The position numbers were made by a program, and so were the translations under genes. Under the pieces are notes generated by a model that searched no databases, was not told the origin of the DNA, and saw nothing but the letters and a program-made list of their open reading frames with translations. DNA of 64,000 nucleotides from CAVPJC01 sp963705155. GTDB taxonomy: Bacteria; Chloroflexota; Anaerolineae; Anaerolineales; UBA4823. This document shows positions 1-9,715 of the stretch, in pieces; the first letter of the stretch is position 1; each line of letters begins with the position of its first letter. Location: the NCBI GenBank assembly GCA_963705155.1, contig CAVPJC010000022.1:124001-188000 (forward strand), written 5' to 3'.

Positions 1-15
1 AGATTGGAGCTTAAT

Positions 16-2046
16 ATGTTTGGTGGTGGTCCGCGCAATTTATTGATGCAAGAAACAAGCAAACCCAAACGCCTCAGCGTAACACTGGCTCGCCTGGGCA
101 GGTATTTCAAGCCCTGGTGGCCTGTGCTGTTGCTGACAGCCTTTCTGGTGATCATCTCCACCTGGGCTCAAGTTACCACGCCAGAGCTGAGCGGGCAGCT
201 GGTGGATTGCTACCTGGCTCCAGCTTCTGTGAGCAGCGCCGCGGTCGATTTTGGAATGGGCGGTTCTGCCTCGAGCAGCGCCCAATCTAACTGCTGGCTG
301 GAAGCGGGGCGCCAGCCGCAGGGTCTGACTCAGACGATTATCAAAACGGCTTTCCTGGCGGGAGATTTTAATCCACCGGGATTGAATCTGGATACCGCCG
401 AACGACTGGCAGGTCTGGGGCGCGTGGTGCTGTTAATCGTCGTTCTGTTCATCATGGGCGCTGTGCTCACCGGTCTGACCTTCTTCTCGATGACCTGGGC
501 CGGGCAGCATGTGCTGCGCACGATGCGCCTGGAGGTTTTCCAGCATCTGCACCGTTTATCGCTCTCGTATTATGCTGAGCATGAGGTGGGCGACCTGATG
601 AGCCGCATTACCAACGATACCGAAACGATCGCCCAGGCCATCAATTTCGCGCTGGTGAACGTAGCCAGTGGAGCTTTGTTGCTGGTGTGGATTGCGTACA
701 ATATGTTGGCCAAGAGTGTGCCTTTTGCGCTTCTGAGCATGGTGGTTGTGCCGGCAATGGCCATAGCTACCACCTGGTTTTCCGGGCAGGCCCGCAAGGC
801 TTTTCGGCAGTCGCGCAAAGAGATGGGCAACGTAAATGCTGAGCTTCAGGAGAGCATCGCCGCGGTGCGGGAGGTGCAGGCGTTCAACCGGGCAGAAGAA
901 AATATTGAAAATTTCCGCGTGGCCAACGCCGCCAACCGGGACGCCAATATCCGCGCCGTGGCTTTCACCAGCGCCCTGGCGCCCGCCCTCGAAGCGCTGG
1001 GCTACCTGGCTCTGGCGATTGTGACCGTTACGGGGGGCTATGTTCTGCTGGGCGGGCAGTCTCTTTTTGGAACCACCGTTTCTCTGGGGCTGGTGATTAC
1101 CTTCCTGGGCTATGTGCAGCGCTTCAACCAGCCCATCCAGCAGATTTCAACGCTGTGGACCAATATCCAGAGCGCCATCGCCGGGGCTGAGCGCATCTTC
1201 GGCTTGCTGGACGAGAACCCCGCTGTCCAGGATGCGCCCAATGCTGAAAGCATGACTGCAATTCAAGGCCGGGTGGAGTTTCAGAACGTCTCCGCGGCTT
1301 ACGAAAAAGGTGTGCCGGTGCTCGAAAATGTGAGCTTCACCGCTGAGCCGGGTCAAACCATTGCCATCGTTGGCCCGACGGGTGCAGGCAAGACCACTAT
1401 CATCAACCTGCTGCCGCGCTTTTACGATGTAACCGATGGCGCCGTGTTGATCGATGGGGTTGATGTGCGCCATGTCACGCTGGAATCTTTGCGCAAGCAG
1501 ATTGGCGTTGTGCTGCAGGACACATTTTTGTTCAGTACCACCGTGATGGAAAACATCCGTTTCGGGCGGCCCGAGGCCAGCGATGAGGAGGTGGTGGCGG
1601 CTGCAAAACTCGCCCACGCCGACACCTTCGTCGAGCGCCTGTCTCAAGGTTACCAGACCATCCTGGGCGAACGCGGCAGCGGCCTGAGCCAGGGCCAGCG
1701 GCAGCTGCTGGCGATTGCCCGGGCTGCACTGGCAAACCCGCGTATTTTGATCCTGGATGAGGCCACCTCGAGCGTGGACACACGCACCGAGCGATTGATC
1801 CAGAAAGCGCTGGAGGTGCTGCTGGCAGGACGCACCAGCTTTGTCATCGCCCATCGTCTGAGCACCATCCGCAATGCCGATATGCTCCTGGTGCTGGATC
1901 AAGGCCAGATCGTGGAACGCGGCCGGCATGAAGATCTGCTTGCCAGGAAAGGTTTTTATTACAACCTGTACATGAGCCAGTACCGCCGGCAGGATGAGGC
2001 GGTTGCCGGCAATGAAGGCCGTCAACCCCTGGCCGCAACCAGCTGA
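16..2046 (+). CDS. ABC exporter, fused permease-ATPase
   Basis: Type IV ABC exporter half-transporter (MsbA/LmrA-like) of about 676 residues that should homodimerise in the inner membrane and export a lipid, peptide or drug; the substrate cannot be read from sequence. The ATPase half has Walker A GPTGAGKTT near residue 453, the LSQGQ signature near 557, Walker B ILILDEATS near 578 and the H-loop IAHRLST near 612. ATG at 16 is chosen because GGAG lies at 6-9; a TTG at 4 is also in frame and the frame is open to the window edge, so a longer protein is possible. Oddity: the loop between the first and second membrane segments (about residues 52-130) is much longer than usual and holds two cysteines. 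The gene is followed by a strong hairpin. Confidence 0.93.
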   Translation: MFGGGPRNLLMQETSKPKRLSVTLARLGRYFKPWWPVLLLTAFLVIISTWAQVTTPELSGQLVDCYLAPASVSSAAVDFGMGGSASSSAQSNCWLEAGRQPQGLTQTIIKTAFLAGDFNPPGLNLDTAERLAGLGRVVLLIVVLFIMGAVLTGLTFFSMTWAGQHVLRTMRLEVFQHLHRLSLSYYAEHEVGDLMSRITNDTETIAQAINFALVNVASGALLLVWIAYNMLAKSVPFALLSMVVVPAMAIATTWFSGQARKAFRQSRKEMGNVNAELQESIAAVREVQAFNRAEENIENFRVANAANRDANIRAVAFTSALAPALEALGYLALAIVTVTGGYVLLGGQSLFGTTVSLGLVITFLGYVQRFNQPIQQISTLWTNIQSAIAGAERIFGLLDENPAVQDAPNAESMTAIQGRVEFQNVSAAYEKGVPVLENVSFTAEPGQTIAIVGPTGAGKTTIINLLPRFYDVTDGAVLIDGVDVRHVTLESLRKQIGVVLQDTFLFSTTVMENIRFGRPEASDEEVVAAAKLAHADTFVERLSQGYQTILGERGSGLSQGQRQLLAIARAALANPRILILDEATSSVDTRTERLIQKALEVLLAGRTSFVIAHRLSTIRNADMLLVLDQGQIVERGRHEDLLARKGFYYNLYMSQYRRQDEAVAGNEGRQPLAATS

Positions 2047-2091
2047 TATAAAAAACCGCAGGCGCAGGCCTGCGGTAATTGGACGTTAAAT

Positions 2092-2140
2092 AGTCAGATG
2101 CCAGGGTGAGGGGGGCACCCTGGCATCTGACTTTGTTAAT
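2092..2140 (+). terminator. Long hairpin terminator after the ABC exporter
   Basis: A 17-bp perfect stem (2092-2108 with 2116-2132) closes a 7-base loop and is followed by TTGTTAAT. A smaller GC hairpin (2056-2062 with 2069-2075) lies between it and the stop codon. Together they plausibly end transcription of the exporter gene before the opposing tRNA. Confidence 0.7.
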
Positions 2141-2215
2141 CATACTTGAATGTCCGATTTTGTGCAAGGTAATTGCCTTGCAAATTTGTTATTCGTTACA
2201 ACGTGTGGTCCCAGG

Positions 2216-2287
2216 CGCCCCAGGAGGGAATCGAACCCACGTCTCGGCCTTAGGAGTGCCTTGCTCTGTCCATTGAGCTACTGGGGC
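2216..2287 (-). tRNA. tRNA-Arg (anticodon CCT)
   Basis: The minus strand folds as a cloverleaf: a 7-bp acceptor (GCCCCAG with CTGGGGC), a 4-bp D stem (GCTC with GAGC), an anticodon loop CTCCTAA giving CCT, and a T loop TTCGATT. CCA is not encoded. The anticodon stem has A/G apposed at both its top and bottom pairs, and the T stem holds one T/T apposition, so it is weaker than typical. A promoter-like TTGTTA (2325-2320), 17-base spacer and TATAAT (2302-2297) lies just upstream, which supports a living gene. Confidence 0.85.
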
Positions 2288-2296
2288 ATGCATGAA

Positions 2297-2325
2297 ATTA
2301 TAGCATTCGGGCGGGTGAATAACAA
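2297..2325 (-). promoter_or_regulatory. Promoter of tRNA-Arg
   Basis: Minus-strand TTGTTA (2325-2320), 17-base spacer, TATAAT (2302-2297). The predicted start is about three bases before the tRNA 5' end. Confidence 0.65.
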
Positions 2326-2358
2326 GACAATTTTTTCACAGGCTGCGCAGCTTCACGT

Positions 2359-4336
2359 TCACTTCCAGGTACGGCGCACTTTTGTTGTGTAGTGTTGCTC
2401 CTGTTCCAGGTCTGTGTTGCAGTGCTCGAATTCCAGCACATCGGTGATGCACGCTGGCAGCTCATCCGGGCGATGGGTGACATAAAAAATTTGAGTGCCT
2501 GCTTTTACGGACACTAACGACACCATTTGTACGAGCCGCTGGCAGTTTTCGCGATCCAAACCCTGGCAGGGTTCATCCAAAAGCAGCATTTCGGGAGATT
2601 TGACCAGCGCCCGCGCCAGCAGCAGCATACGTTTCTGACCGTACGAAAGGCGGTTGAAATCCTGCTGCGCCAGGTCTTCGATGCCCAGCAGATTGAGCCA
2701 GTACTGCGCCTGCGCTTCCTGCTCCGGGCGCGTGTGACGGTACAGGCCGATCGAATCGAAGAAGCCGGAAAGCACAACCTCACCGGCGAGCAGGTTCTCG
2801 CGGTAGCCGATTTGAAACTCGGGCGAAAGTACGCCGATTTTTTGCTTGATCTCCCAGATGCTCTCACCGCTGCCGCGCCGCCGGCCAAAAAGATGGATTT
2901 CATTGGCATAGGCTTGCAGATGGTCAGCGGAAATCAGGCGCAGCAGGGTAGATTTGCCCGCGCCGTTGGGACCGATGATGGCCCAATTCTCGTCGCGGTT
3001 GGCAACCCAGTTAAAATGGTCGAGCACCACTTTTTTGCCGTATTTGATGCAGACGTCCTTCATCATCACGCTGGGTTGGCTGGCGCAATGGGTTTCGGAG
3101 AGGAGAACCGGCTGGATGGCTGCGCCTGCCGGAGAGACATTTTCCACAACTGCAGGCTGGTGGTACAGGCGGGCGAAAAGCTCGTCTTCCCCGGCAGGCT
3201 GGCGAGCGTCAGCAAAATAGAGACGCCCTCCCTGCAGACCGAGTAGATGGGTGAAGCGGCTGGAGATTTCTTCGGGCCGGTGGGTGACCAGCAGGATCTG
3301 CGTTCCCATATCCATCACATGTTCAATTGTTTCCGCCAACCGCCGGCGCGAGACTGTGTCCAATCCGTCAAAAGGCTCGTCCAGGATCAAGATGCGCGGG
3401 GCGCCCCCCATGGCGCGGACAATCAGCCATTTACGCATCTCGCCGTTGGAGAGCGCCACCAGCGGCGAATCGACCAGGTGTGACAGCTCCAGGGTTTGAA
3501 TCAGATTCGCCATGACGGGATCCGTATCCAAGGAAAGGCGGGCATCCTGCAGCCACTGGCGCACCGTGCGGCCCTCATCACCGCTCTTGCTGAACTGGCG
3601 GAAAAAGGCCTGGTCTTGTTCGAAGGCCACCAGTTCCTGGTGCTGCTCAAAAGATACCCGGGAAATTTGGGCAGGCAGCGCTGCATCTGCGAATTTCACC
3701 CGGCCTGCAGAGCAGGGAATGCTCCCCTGGATAACCTGCATGAGCAGTGTTTTGCCCCCGCCGTTTGGCCCCACAACCGCCCAATGCTGGCCTGTGTGGA
3801 TCTCCCAATCGATCTTATCCAGCAGCTCTCGACCATCTCGATGAACGGAAACGCCTTCCAGCCGGATGAGAGGCAGGCTACTGACTGCACGAGCTACCGC
3901 CCAGGCCTGGCCCGGACGCTGCAGCAGTCGGGCGGCGCCGGCGGCGCTTAACCAAACCAGCCAGTGATCGTCTTCAACCGGGCGATTGGCCGGACCCGCC
4001 AGCCCGGCAAGGTAATAGTGAGCATGGATCTCGAAATGCTGGTTTTCTTCGCTCGCGTAGAAACAATCCACTGCCTCACCGATCTTGCTTCGGATGGCAA
4101 CCTCGCAGCCGCACTCTTCGCGTGTTTCGCGGCGCAGGGTTTCTTCCGGTTTTTCCTGACCCTGGCAGCCGCCGCCGGGGAGGTAATAGCCGCTGCGGGG
4201 TGTGCATGAGCGCTACCTTACCGCCGCCGTCAAGTACTACGGCATAAGCACCCGGTCGCGAGACATACTCGACGCCGGCGAGGCGCTCGCCAAAGCGGGG
4301 TAGTTCAACATCGGATTGGTTTGCATGCTTTATCAT
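2359..4336 (-). CDS. Nudix hydrolase domain joined to a ModF-like double ABC ATPase (frameshifted)
   Basis: The first part (ATG at 4336) begins a Nudix hydrolase. The reading frame breaks near 4200, inside what should be ...HTPxSGYYLPGGG. The Nudix box then continues in another frame (GX5EX7 RETREECG, all key residues present), and that frame stays open through the Nudix C-terminus directly into two ABC ATPase domains. ABC1 has GPNGGGKT, LSNGE and ILILDEPFDGLD; ABC2 has GPNGAGKST, LSYGQ and MLLLDEPCQGLD. No permease segment is present, so the ABC part resembles E. coli ModF/PhrA, a duplicated soluble ATPase of unclear role. Whether this is a true Nudix-ABC fusion or two genes merged by an indel is open: an alternative frame has a stop codon at the domain junction (about 3880-3895). 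Confidence 0.75.
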
Positions 4337-4392
4337 TGTTGGCGGGTGGTCCTGTGCGCCATTATACCTGACCCAATCCGGTAGAAATTGGT

Positions 4393-4398
4393 TATAAT
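4393..4398 (+). promoter_or_regulatory. -10 element upstream of the pirin gene
   Basis: A perfect TATAAT at 4393-4398. The best -35 is a weak CTGACC at 4368-4373 with a 19-base spacer. The predicted start near 4405 leaves a leader of about 35 bases containing AGGAAG before the TTG start. Confidence 0.45.
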
Positions 4399-4439
4399 AA
4401 AGACCGGTTATATCTAGTTTAATTGAAAGGAAGTTTGCT

Positions 4440-5309
4440 TTGTCTATAACCCCCCGTCGAGTTTCTCAAATGATCCAACCCCAGATGGTTATCGAGGGTG
4501 CGGGTGTGCTGCTGCGGCGTTCCTTTGGCCCCAGCCGTGCCAACCCGTATGATCCTTTTTTGCTCTTTGATCATTTTGCTTTTAACGACCCGCGCGAAGG
4601 CCCCATCGCGGGTTTTCCCACCCACCCGCACCGCGGCATTGAAACCGTCACCTATATGCTGGACGGCAACGTGCGCCACCGCGACAGCCTGGGCAATGTG
4701 GGCGTCATCGGCCCCGGCGATGTGCAGTGGATGACCAGCGGGCGCGGCATTATGCACGAGGAAATGCCCCGCCGCAGTGAGAGCGGCAATGTGCTCGGTT
4801 TCCAATTGTGGGTCAACCTGCCGGCAGCTCAGAAGATGAGCCAGCCGCGCTACCAGGAAGTCATCGCGGATACCATTCCGTTTGTACAAAAAAATGGGGC
4901 AAAGGTGCGCGTGGTGGCAGGCGAGTATGAAGGCATTCGCGGCCCGGTGACCGAAATCGCCGCCCGCCCGTTCTATCTGGATGTGACCCTGGAACCCGGC
5001 GCGCAGATCAGTCTGCCCGTTTCAGAAGGTCATACGATGGTGGCCTACCTGTTTGAAGGTGAAGGTATTTTTGGCCAGGACGAGGCCGGGCAGGGTGAAT
5101 TCGCCTCAGAGGTGCACATGCTTGTCTTTGGCGATGGCGACCACCTGCGTGTCCAGGCTGGCCCCGCCTCAGCCGCCCGCTTTATGCTCATGGCTGGCGC
5201 GCCCTTCGGGGAGCCGATTGTCCCGTACGGCCCATTTGTGATGAACACCGCCGAGGAGATCCAGCAGGCGCTGGCAGATTTGCGCAGCGGGACCTTCGTG
5301 CAGAACTAG
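4440..5309 (+). CDS. Pirin family cupin protein
   Basis: Protein of 289 residues with the bicupin pirin fold. The N-terminal cupin has the metal-binding pattern FPTHPHRGIET near residue 60, followed by the conserved MTSGRGIMHEE near 100 with further ligands. The C-terminal pirin cupin follows at about 170-275. Bacterial pirins are metal-binding proteins, some acting as quercetin dioxygenases and others as redox-linked regulators; the substrate cannot be told here. The start is TTG at 4440, with AGGAAG six bases upstream (4428-4433); an in-frame ATG at 4470 lacks a good ribosome site. Confidence 0.93.
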   Translation: MSITPRRVSQMIQPQMVIEGAGVLLRRSFGPSRANPYDPFLLFDHFAFNDPREGPIAGFPTHPHRGIETVTYMLDGNVRHRDSLGNVGVIGPGDVQWMTSGRGIMHEEMPRRSESGNVLGFQLWVNLPAAQKMSQPRYQEVIADTIPFVQKNGAKVRVVAGEYEGIRGPVTEIAARPFYLDVTLEPGAQISLPVSEGHTMVAYLFEGEGIFGQDEAGQGEFASEVHMLVFGDGDHLRVQAGPASAARFMLMAGAPFGEPIVPYGPFVMNTAEEIQQALADLRSGTFVQN

Positions 5310-5362
5310 GGTTACTGCCGTATCAGGGCTTTTTGATCCTAAGGTTGTTGCAGGCAATCCAT

Positions 5363-5701
5363 CTATTCGCGTCCGTGCAGATGCACAATAGATTCTAACG
5401 CCTCGCTGACCCAGCCATTCAGACTCTTGTTCGACAGCTTTGCCAGTGTATATACCTCTCGATGTAATTCGGGCGGGATCCGGACAACAAACTTGCCTGA
5501 AAATGGTTTTTCGGGTTCTTCGCCGCGTTGAGTGCAGAAATCGAGATAATCGTCAACCGATTCTTCAAAGGCCTGCCGGAGTTCTTCGACAGTTTCCCCT
5601 TCAAATGTGATGACATCGCGTACGTTGATGACTTCACCATGCAGCACGCCAGCATCAGCATCAATTTCAGCTTTACCAATATAGCCCTTGTATTCCATCA
5701 T
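5363..5701 (-). CDS. hicB: HicB family antitoxin
   Basis: A 112-residue antitoxin. The N-terminal half is the partial RNase H-like HicB domain (YKGYIGKAEIDADAGVLHGEV, then FEGETVEELRQAFEESVDDYL). The C-terminal half is a ribbon-helix-helix type DNA-binding segment (FVVRIPPELHREVYTLAKLSNKSLNGWV). It should neutralise the HicA ribonuclease encoded just upstream and repress the operon through the palindrome at 5955-5972. Its start overlaps the end of hicA by four bases, so the two are translationally coupled. Confidence 0.93.
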   Translation of the reverse strand: MMEYKGYIGKAEIDADAGVLHGEVINVRDVITFEGETVEELRQAFEESVDDYLDFCTQRGEEPEKPFSGKFVVRIPPELHREVYTLAKLSNKSLNGWVSEALESIVHLHGRE

Positions 5702-5952
5702 TGTTTGACTCCTGCTTCTTCCAAAAACCTGCGTACAGAACGCACTGTGGCTTTGTTGGTCTCTTTCTGTGGATGGGGCCGGTGAAAAACCGCCCGGACA
5801 TTATTCAATACCACTCTCACTCTTGAGCCCCGGCCTTCTGATATTTTGCCGCCTAGAGCAGCAAACAGAGCCTCGATATCCCGCCAGGCAATAGTTGCCC
5901 GCTCGGGCCTCTCAAAGATAGCTTCAAGGGTTTTGATATGCTTGCCATCCAC
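5698..5952 (-). CDS. hicA: HicA family toxin
   Basis: An 84-residue mRNA interferase of the longer HicA subgroup. It has the small double-stranded-RNA-binding fold, with GSRVRVVL (residues 42-49) where shorter HicA proteins carry GSH, and the subgroup motif FHRPHPQKE near 56-64. It should cleave mRNA when HicB is lost. The toxin gene comes first, as is typical for hicAB. The only usable start is GTG at 5952: an in-frame TGA lies upstream and no ribosome site is visible. The GTG lies six bases after a -10-like TATCAT, so the mRNA is probably leaderless. Confidence 0.88.
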   Translation of the reverse strand: MDGKHIKTLEAIFERPERATIAWRDIEALFAALGGKISEGRGSRVRVVLNNVRAVFHRPHPQKETNKATVRSVRRFLEEAGVKQ

Positions 5953-5954
5953 AA

Positions 5955-5987
5955 TTTTATGATATCATAAAATGATACTATAATCAA
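5955..5987 (-). promoter_or_regulatory. hicAB promoter and palindromic operator
   Basis: Minus-strand TTGATT (5987-5982), 17-base spacer, TATCAT (5964-5959), then six bases to the GTG. A perfect 18-bp palindrome (5955-5972, TTTTATGATATCATAAAA) covers the -10 box. A second interlocking inverted repeat (TATCAT at 5963-5968 with ATGATA at 5972-5977) sits beside it. This is the layout expected for HicB autorepression. Confidence 0.7.
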
Positions 5988-6024
5988 GCCCTGCCGGATT
6001 AAACCCAAAAAATCACATGGTTTA

Positions 6025-6066
6025 TAAAAAAGGCGCTGCAGGTCGTTCGACCAACAGCGCTTTTTT

Positions 6067-6068
<2 letters not shown>
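6025..6068. terminator. Bidirectional terminator after the sdh operon
   Basis: GCGCTG (6033-6038) pairs with CAGCGC (6055-6060), with an inner GGTC/GACC stem, flanked by an A run at 6025-6031 and eight Ts at 6061-6068. It ends sdhB transcription on the minus strand and could also act on the plus strand. Confidence 0.85.
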
Positions 6069-6768
<700 letters not shown>

Positions 6769-6783
6769 GGCAGCAGCCCCTTT

Positions 6784-8578
6784 TTAGTAAACCCGTTCCT
6801 TGGGTTGGAAGCGGGTGATGGTGACGGGTTTGTAGCGCAGCTCGATACCGCCGTTCGCCTGCTTCCAGGCCAGGGTGTGCTTTAACCAGTTGGTGTCATC
6901 CCGTTTGGAATAATCTTCGCGGGCGTGACCTCCACGGCTCTCTGTGCGGGCCAGCGCAGAAACCGTGGTGACCTCTGCCAGGTCCAGCAAGTTGCCAATT
7001 TCCCAGGTGGTCATCAGATCGGTGTTGAAGATCTTGCCCCGGTCGTTGACCTGGATGTGCTTGTGGCGCTCCTGCAGCTCGCGGATCTTGACCAGCGCCT
7101 GCTGCATGCCCTGATCGTTGCGGTACATGCCCACATAATCCTGCATGATGGTCTTCATCTCGGTGGCAATTTGAATGGCTTTTTCGGTGCCTTTGTTGTT
7201 CAGCAGAGCGTCGAACTGGGCGCGGGCAAAATCAGCGGCATCGCCGGGCAGGTTTTGGAAACTGGCGCCATTGGCATAGGCGGCGGCGTTCAGACCCGGC
7301 GTGCTTGCCAAAGACAATCAAATCCAGCAGCGAATTGGTGCCCAAGCGGTTGGCCCCATGAATGGATACGCAGGCCGCCTCGCCTGCCGCATATAAACCG
7401 GGAAGCACCGTGTTTTGCTCATCGATGACCACCTGGCCGTATTTGTTGGTGGGGATGCCGCCCATGGCGTAATGAGCCGTGGGCTGCACCGGCATGGGCT
7501 GTGAGACAGGGTCGACCCCGAGGTAGGTGCGGCAGAAATCAACGATATCCGGCAGTTTTTTCAGGATTTCTTCGGCCGTGGTGGTGTATGGCGAGCCATC
7601 CAGTTTTTTACGGCCGTCCAGCACAGCATACTTGTTCACCGTCTCAGGGCGCACATCCAGGTACAGGTAGCGCTGACCGTTGATGCCGCGCCCGGCCTGC
7701 ATTTCCTGGAACATAGCCCGGCTGATCACATCCCGGGAGGCCAGATCTTTGACCGTGGGGGCGTAACGCGGCATGAAGCGCTCCCCCTCGCCGTTGATCA
7801 GCACCCCGCCCTCGCCGCGCACCCCCTCGGTGATCAGAATACCCAGTTTGTAAATGCCGGTGGGATGGAATTGAAAAAACTCCATATCCTCGGCCGGGAT
7901 GCCGCGCCGGTAGGTCACCGCTACCCCATCCCCTGTGTAGGCATAGGCATTGGAGGTGATTTCCCAGATGCGCCCGTGCCCGCCGGTGGCAAAGATGACG
8001 GCTTTGGCATGGAAGATGTGGAATTCACCCGTGGCAAGCTGAACTGCCACTACACCCGCAGCCTGCCCGTTGACCAGGATCAGATCCACCACCTGAAATT
8101 CATCAAAGAAGTTGACTTTATTCTTGATGCATTGTTGGTAGAGCGTTTGTAAGATCATGTGCCCGGTGCGGTCAGCGGCGTAGCAGGCGCGCGGCACCGG
8201 TTTGCCGGTGATATTATTGGTGTGCCCGCCAAAAGGTCGTTGGGCGATCTTTCCTTCGGGTGTGCGCGAGAAGGGCAGGCCCATGTGTTCCAATTCATAC
8301 ACAGCCTGCACGGCTTCGGTGCACATGAACTCGATGGCATCCTGGTCGCCCAGGTAGTCGCTGCCTTTCACCGTATCATAGGTGTGCCACTCCGGGTGAT
8401 CTTCTTCAATATTGCCCAGCGCAGCGCCCACGCCACCCTGTGCAGTACCGGTGTGCGAGCGGGTGGGGTAAAGCTTACTGAGCACCGCCGTGTTGGCGCT
8501 CTTGGAGGCATACAATGCCGCCATCAAGCCGGCGCCCCCTGCGCCAACCACGACGACATCAAATTGATGGGTTTTCAT
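6784..8578 (-). CDS. sdhA: Succinate dehydrogenase flavoprotein subunit (frameshifted)
   Basis: Catalytic flavoprotein of complex II, oxidising succinate to fumarate. It shows the Rossmann start DVVVVGAGGAGLMAA, the covalent-FAD histidine in RSHTGTAQGG, the active-site region FQFHPTGIY and HGANRLGTNSLLDLIVFGKHAG. The frame breaks near 7297, just after KHAG. The C-terminal 170 residues continue in the next frame (LNAAAYANG onward, with SRGGHAREDY and the C-terminal PVTITRFQPKERVY). Spliced, the protein is about 598 residues, normal for SdhA. AGGAG sits before the ATG. I see no reason to think the enzyme is inactive; the single break looks like an indel error. Confidence 0.93.
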
Positions 8579-8607
8579 TGAGCCACTCCTATTTCCTCCT
8601 CAGGGCT

Positions 8608-9027
8608 TCAGGACGCCAGGATAACGTATATTGCGATAATGAGCGAGAAGAGCCACAATGTAAAGATCAGTCCGCGCAGCAAAGGGCGCAGAAAAGACTG
8701 GCCCACATAATCTTCCAGCACGTTTCGCAAGCCATTGTAGCCGTGCGTCGCGGCAAAGGCAATGATCACCATCTGCATCACCTGCCAGTAGGCTGTGGCC
8801 CACCCAACCGCCACATCGGGAATATTGCTGTTCACCACGTGGTTTGGGTTGGGGAAGAATGCCCAGCGCATCAGTGTTGGCAAGTCCATTTGCGTACGGG
8901 CGCCCATAATCAGTGCGCCGGTGACGCCCACCAGCGCCAGCGCGATCATAGCAAGACCCGAGATGCGCATAAAAATCCACATGATGTATTCGAAATTCAT
9001 ACCCGGTTGTACTGTGCGAGCGCGCAT
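8608..9027 (-). CDS. sdhD: Succinate dehydrogenase membrane anchor subunit D
   Basis: A 139-residue protein with three membrane helices. The family motif HGYNGLRNVLEDYV near residue 95 supplies a heme or quinone-side histidine. It sits between sdhC and sdhA, with AGGAGG in front of its ATG, and forms the quinone-reducing anchor with SdhC. A second, divergent copy of this subunit is encoded at 12487-12876. Confidence 0.9.
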   Translation of the reverse strand: MRARTVQPGMNFEYIMWIFMRISGLAMIALALVGVTGALIMGARTQMDLPTLMRWAFFPNPNHVVNSNIPDVAVGWATAYWQVMQMVIIAFAATHGYNGLRNVLEDYVGQSFLRPLLRGLIFTLWLFSLIIAIYVILAS

Positions 9028-9048
9028 ACGCTACCTCCTCGGGCCGGC

Positions 9049-9438
9049 TCAGCCGCCCGCCAGTGAATTCTGTATCAGGATAAAGATGGTCAGGCTGTAA
9101 ACCGGGATGAAGATGAGCCATTGCAGCCACAGCGCCTCGCGCTGGTACATCAGATATTTAGGCCAGAAATCCAGAATGGCAATGCGCAGGCCGTTCAATG
9201 CGTGGAAGATAACAACGAAAGCTACAAAAATCTGGAATGCCCACGACTCGTAAATGATGTTGACCGACGTAGCCCAATCGCTGCCCAGTTGTTGCATGAA
9301 GAACGAAGAAAATACATGCAGGCCCACGAAGGTGAGTATTGCCACCCCGGAAACCCGGTGCAGCAGCCATGCCAGCATGGGGCCGCCGCCCTGGTACCTG
9401 ATCCCCTCAAAAAAGCCGACCTTTCGATTAAGACCCAT
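9049..9438 (-). CDS. sdhC: Succinate dehydrogenase cytochrome b556 subunit
   Basis: The 129-residue first gene of the sdh operon. It has three hydrophobic helices and the SdhC signature HRVSGVAILTFVGLHVFSS, whose second histidine is the expected heme ligand, followed by FHALNGLRIAILDFWP. The start at 9438 is chosen because AAAGGAGG lies four bases upstream; an upstream in-frame ATG at 9531 would add 31 atypical residues. Together with SdhD it anchors SdhAB and binds quinone. The 277 bases between this gene and the divergent Rieske gene hold both promoters. Confidence 0.9.
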   Translation of the reverse strand: MGLNRKVGFFEGIRYQGGGPMLAWLLHRVSGVAILTFVGLHVFSSFFMQQLGSDWATSVNIIYESWAFQIFVAFVVIFHALNGLRIAILDFWPKYLMYQREALWLQWLIFIPVYSLTIFILIQNSLAGG

Positions 9439-9715
9439 GACGCCTCCTTTGGACTGTGATGGGAAACGGGGGAAAAAGTGTAACATAATTGTCTCACTTG
9501 CGCGCATTAAAGGAAAAGTGACAATAATCATAGTTTATTGGTTTCAGATGTCCTTATAATTTCGCCCGGTTTTATTCTAAAATTAGCATGCCCGTTTGTC
9601 TTTACCCATCCGGGCAAAATTGGTTGGATGTACACATCCTCGGGTAGAATATAGCCTCGCGGCCCATCGCCAGGCCGAACCATAAGACTGTTTTTACTGA
9701 AGAGAGGAAACTTTC

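Noticed and set aside
1147..2025. A 292-residue minus-strand frame opposite the ABC exporter
   Set aside because: It is antisense to the conserved ATPase domain and shows no protein family features.
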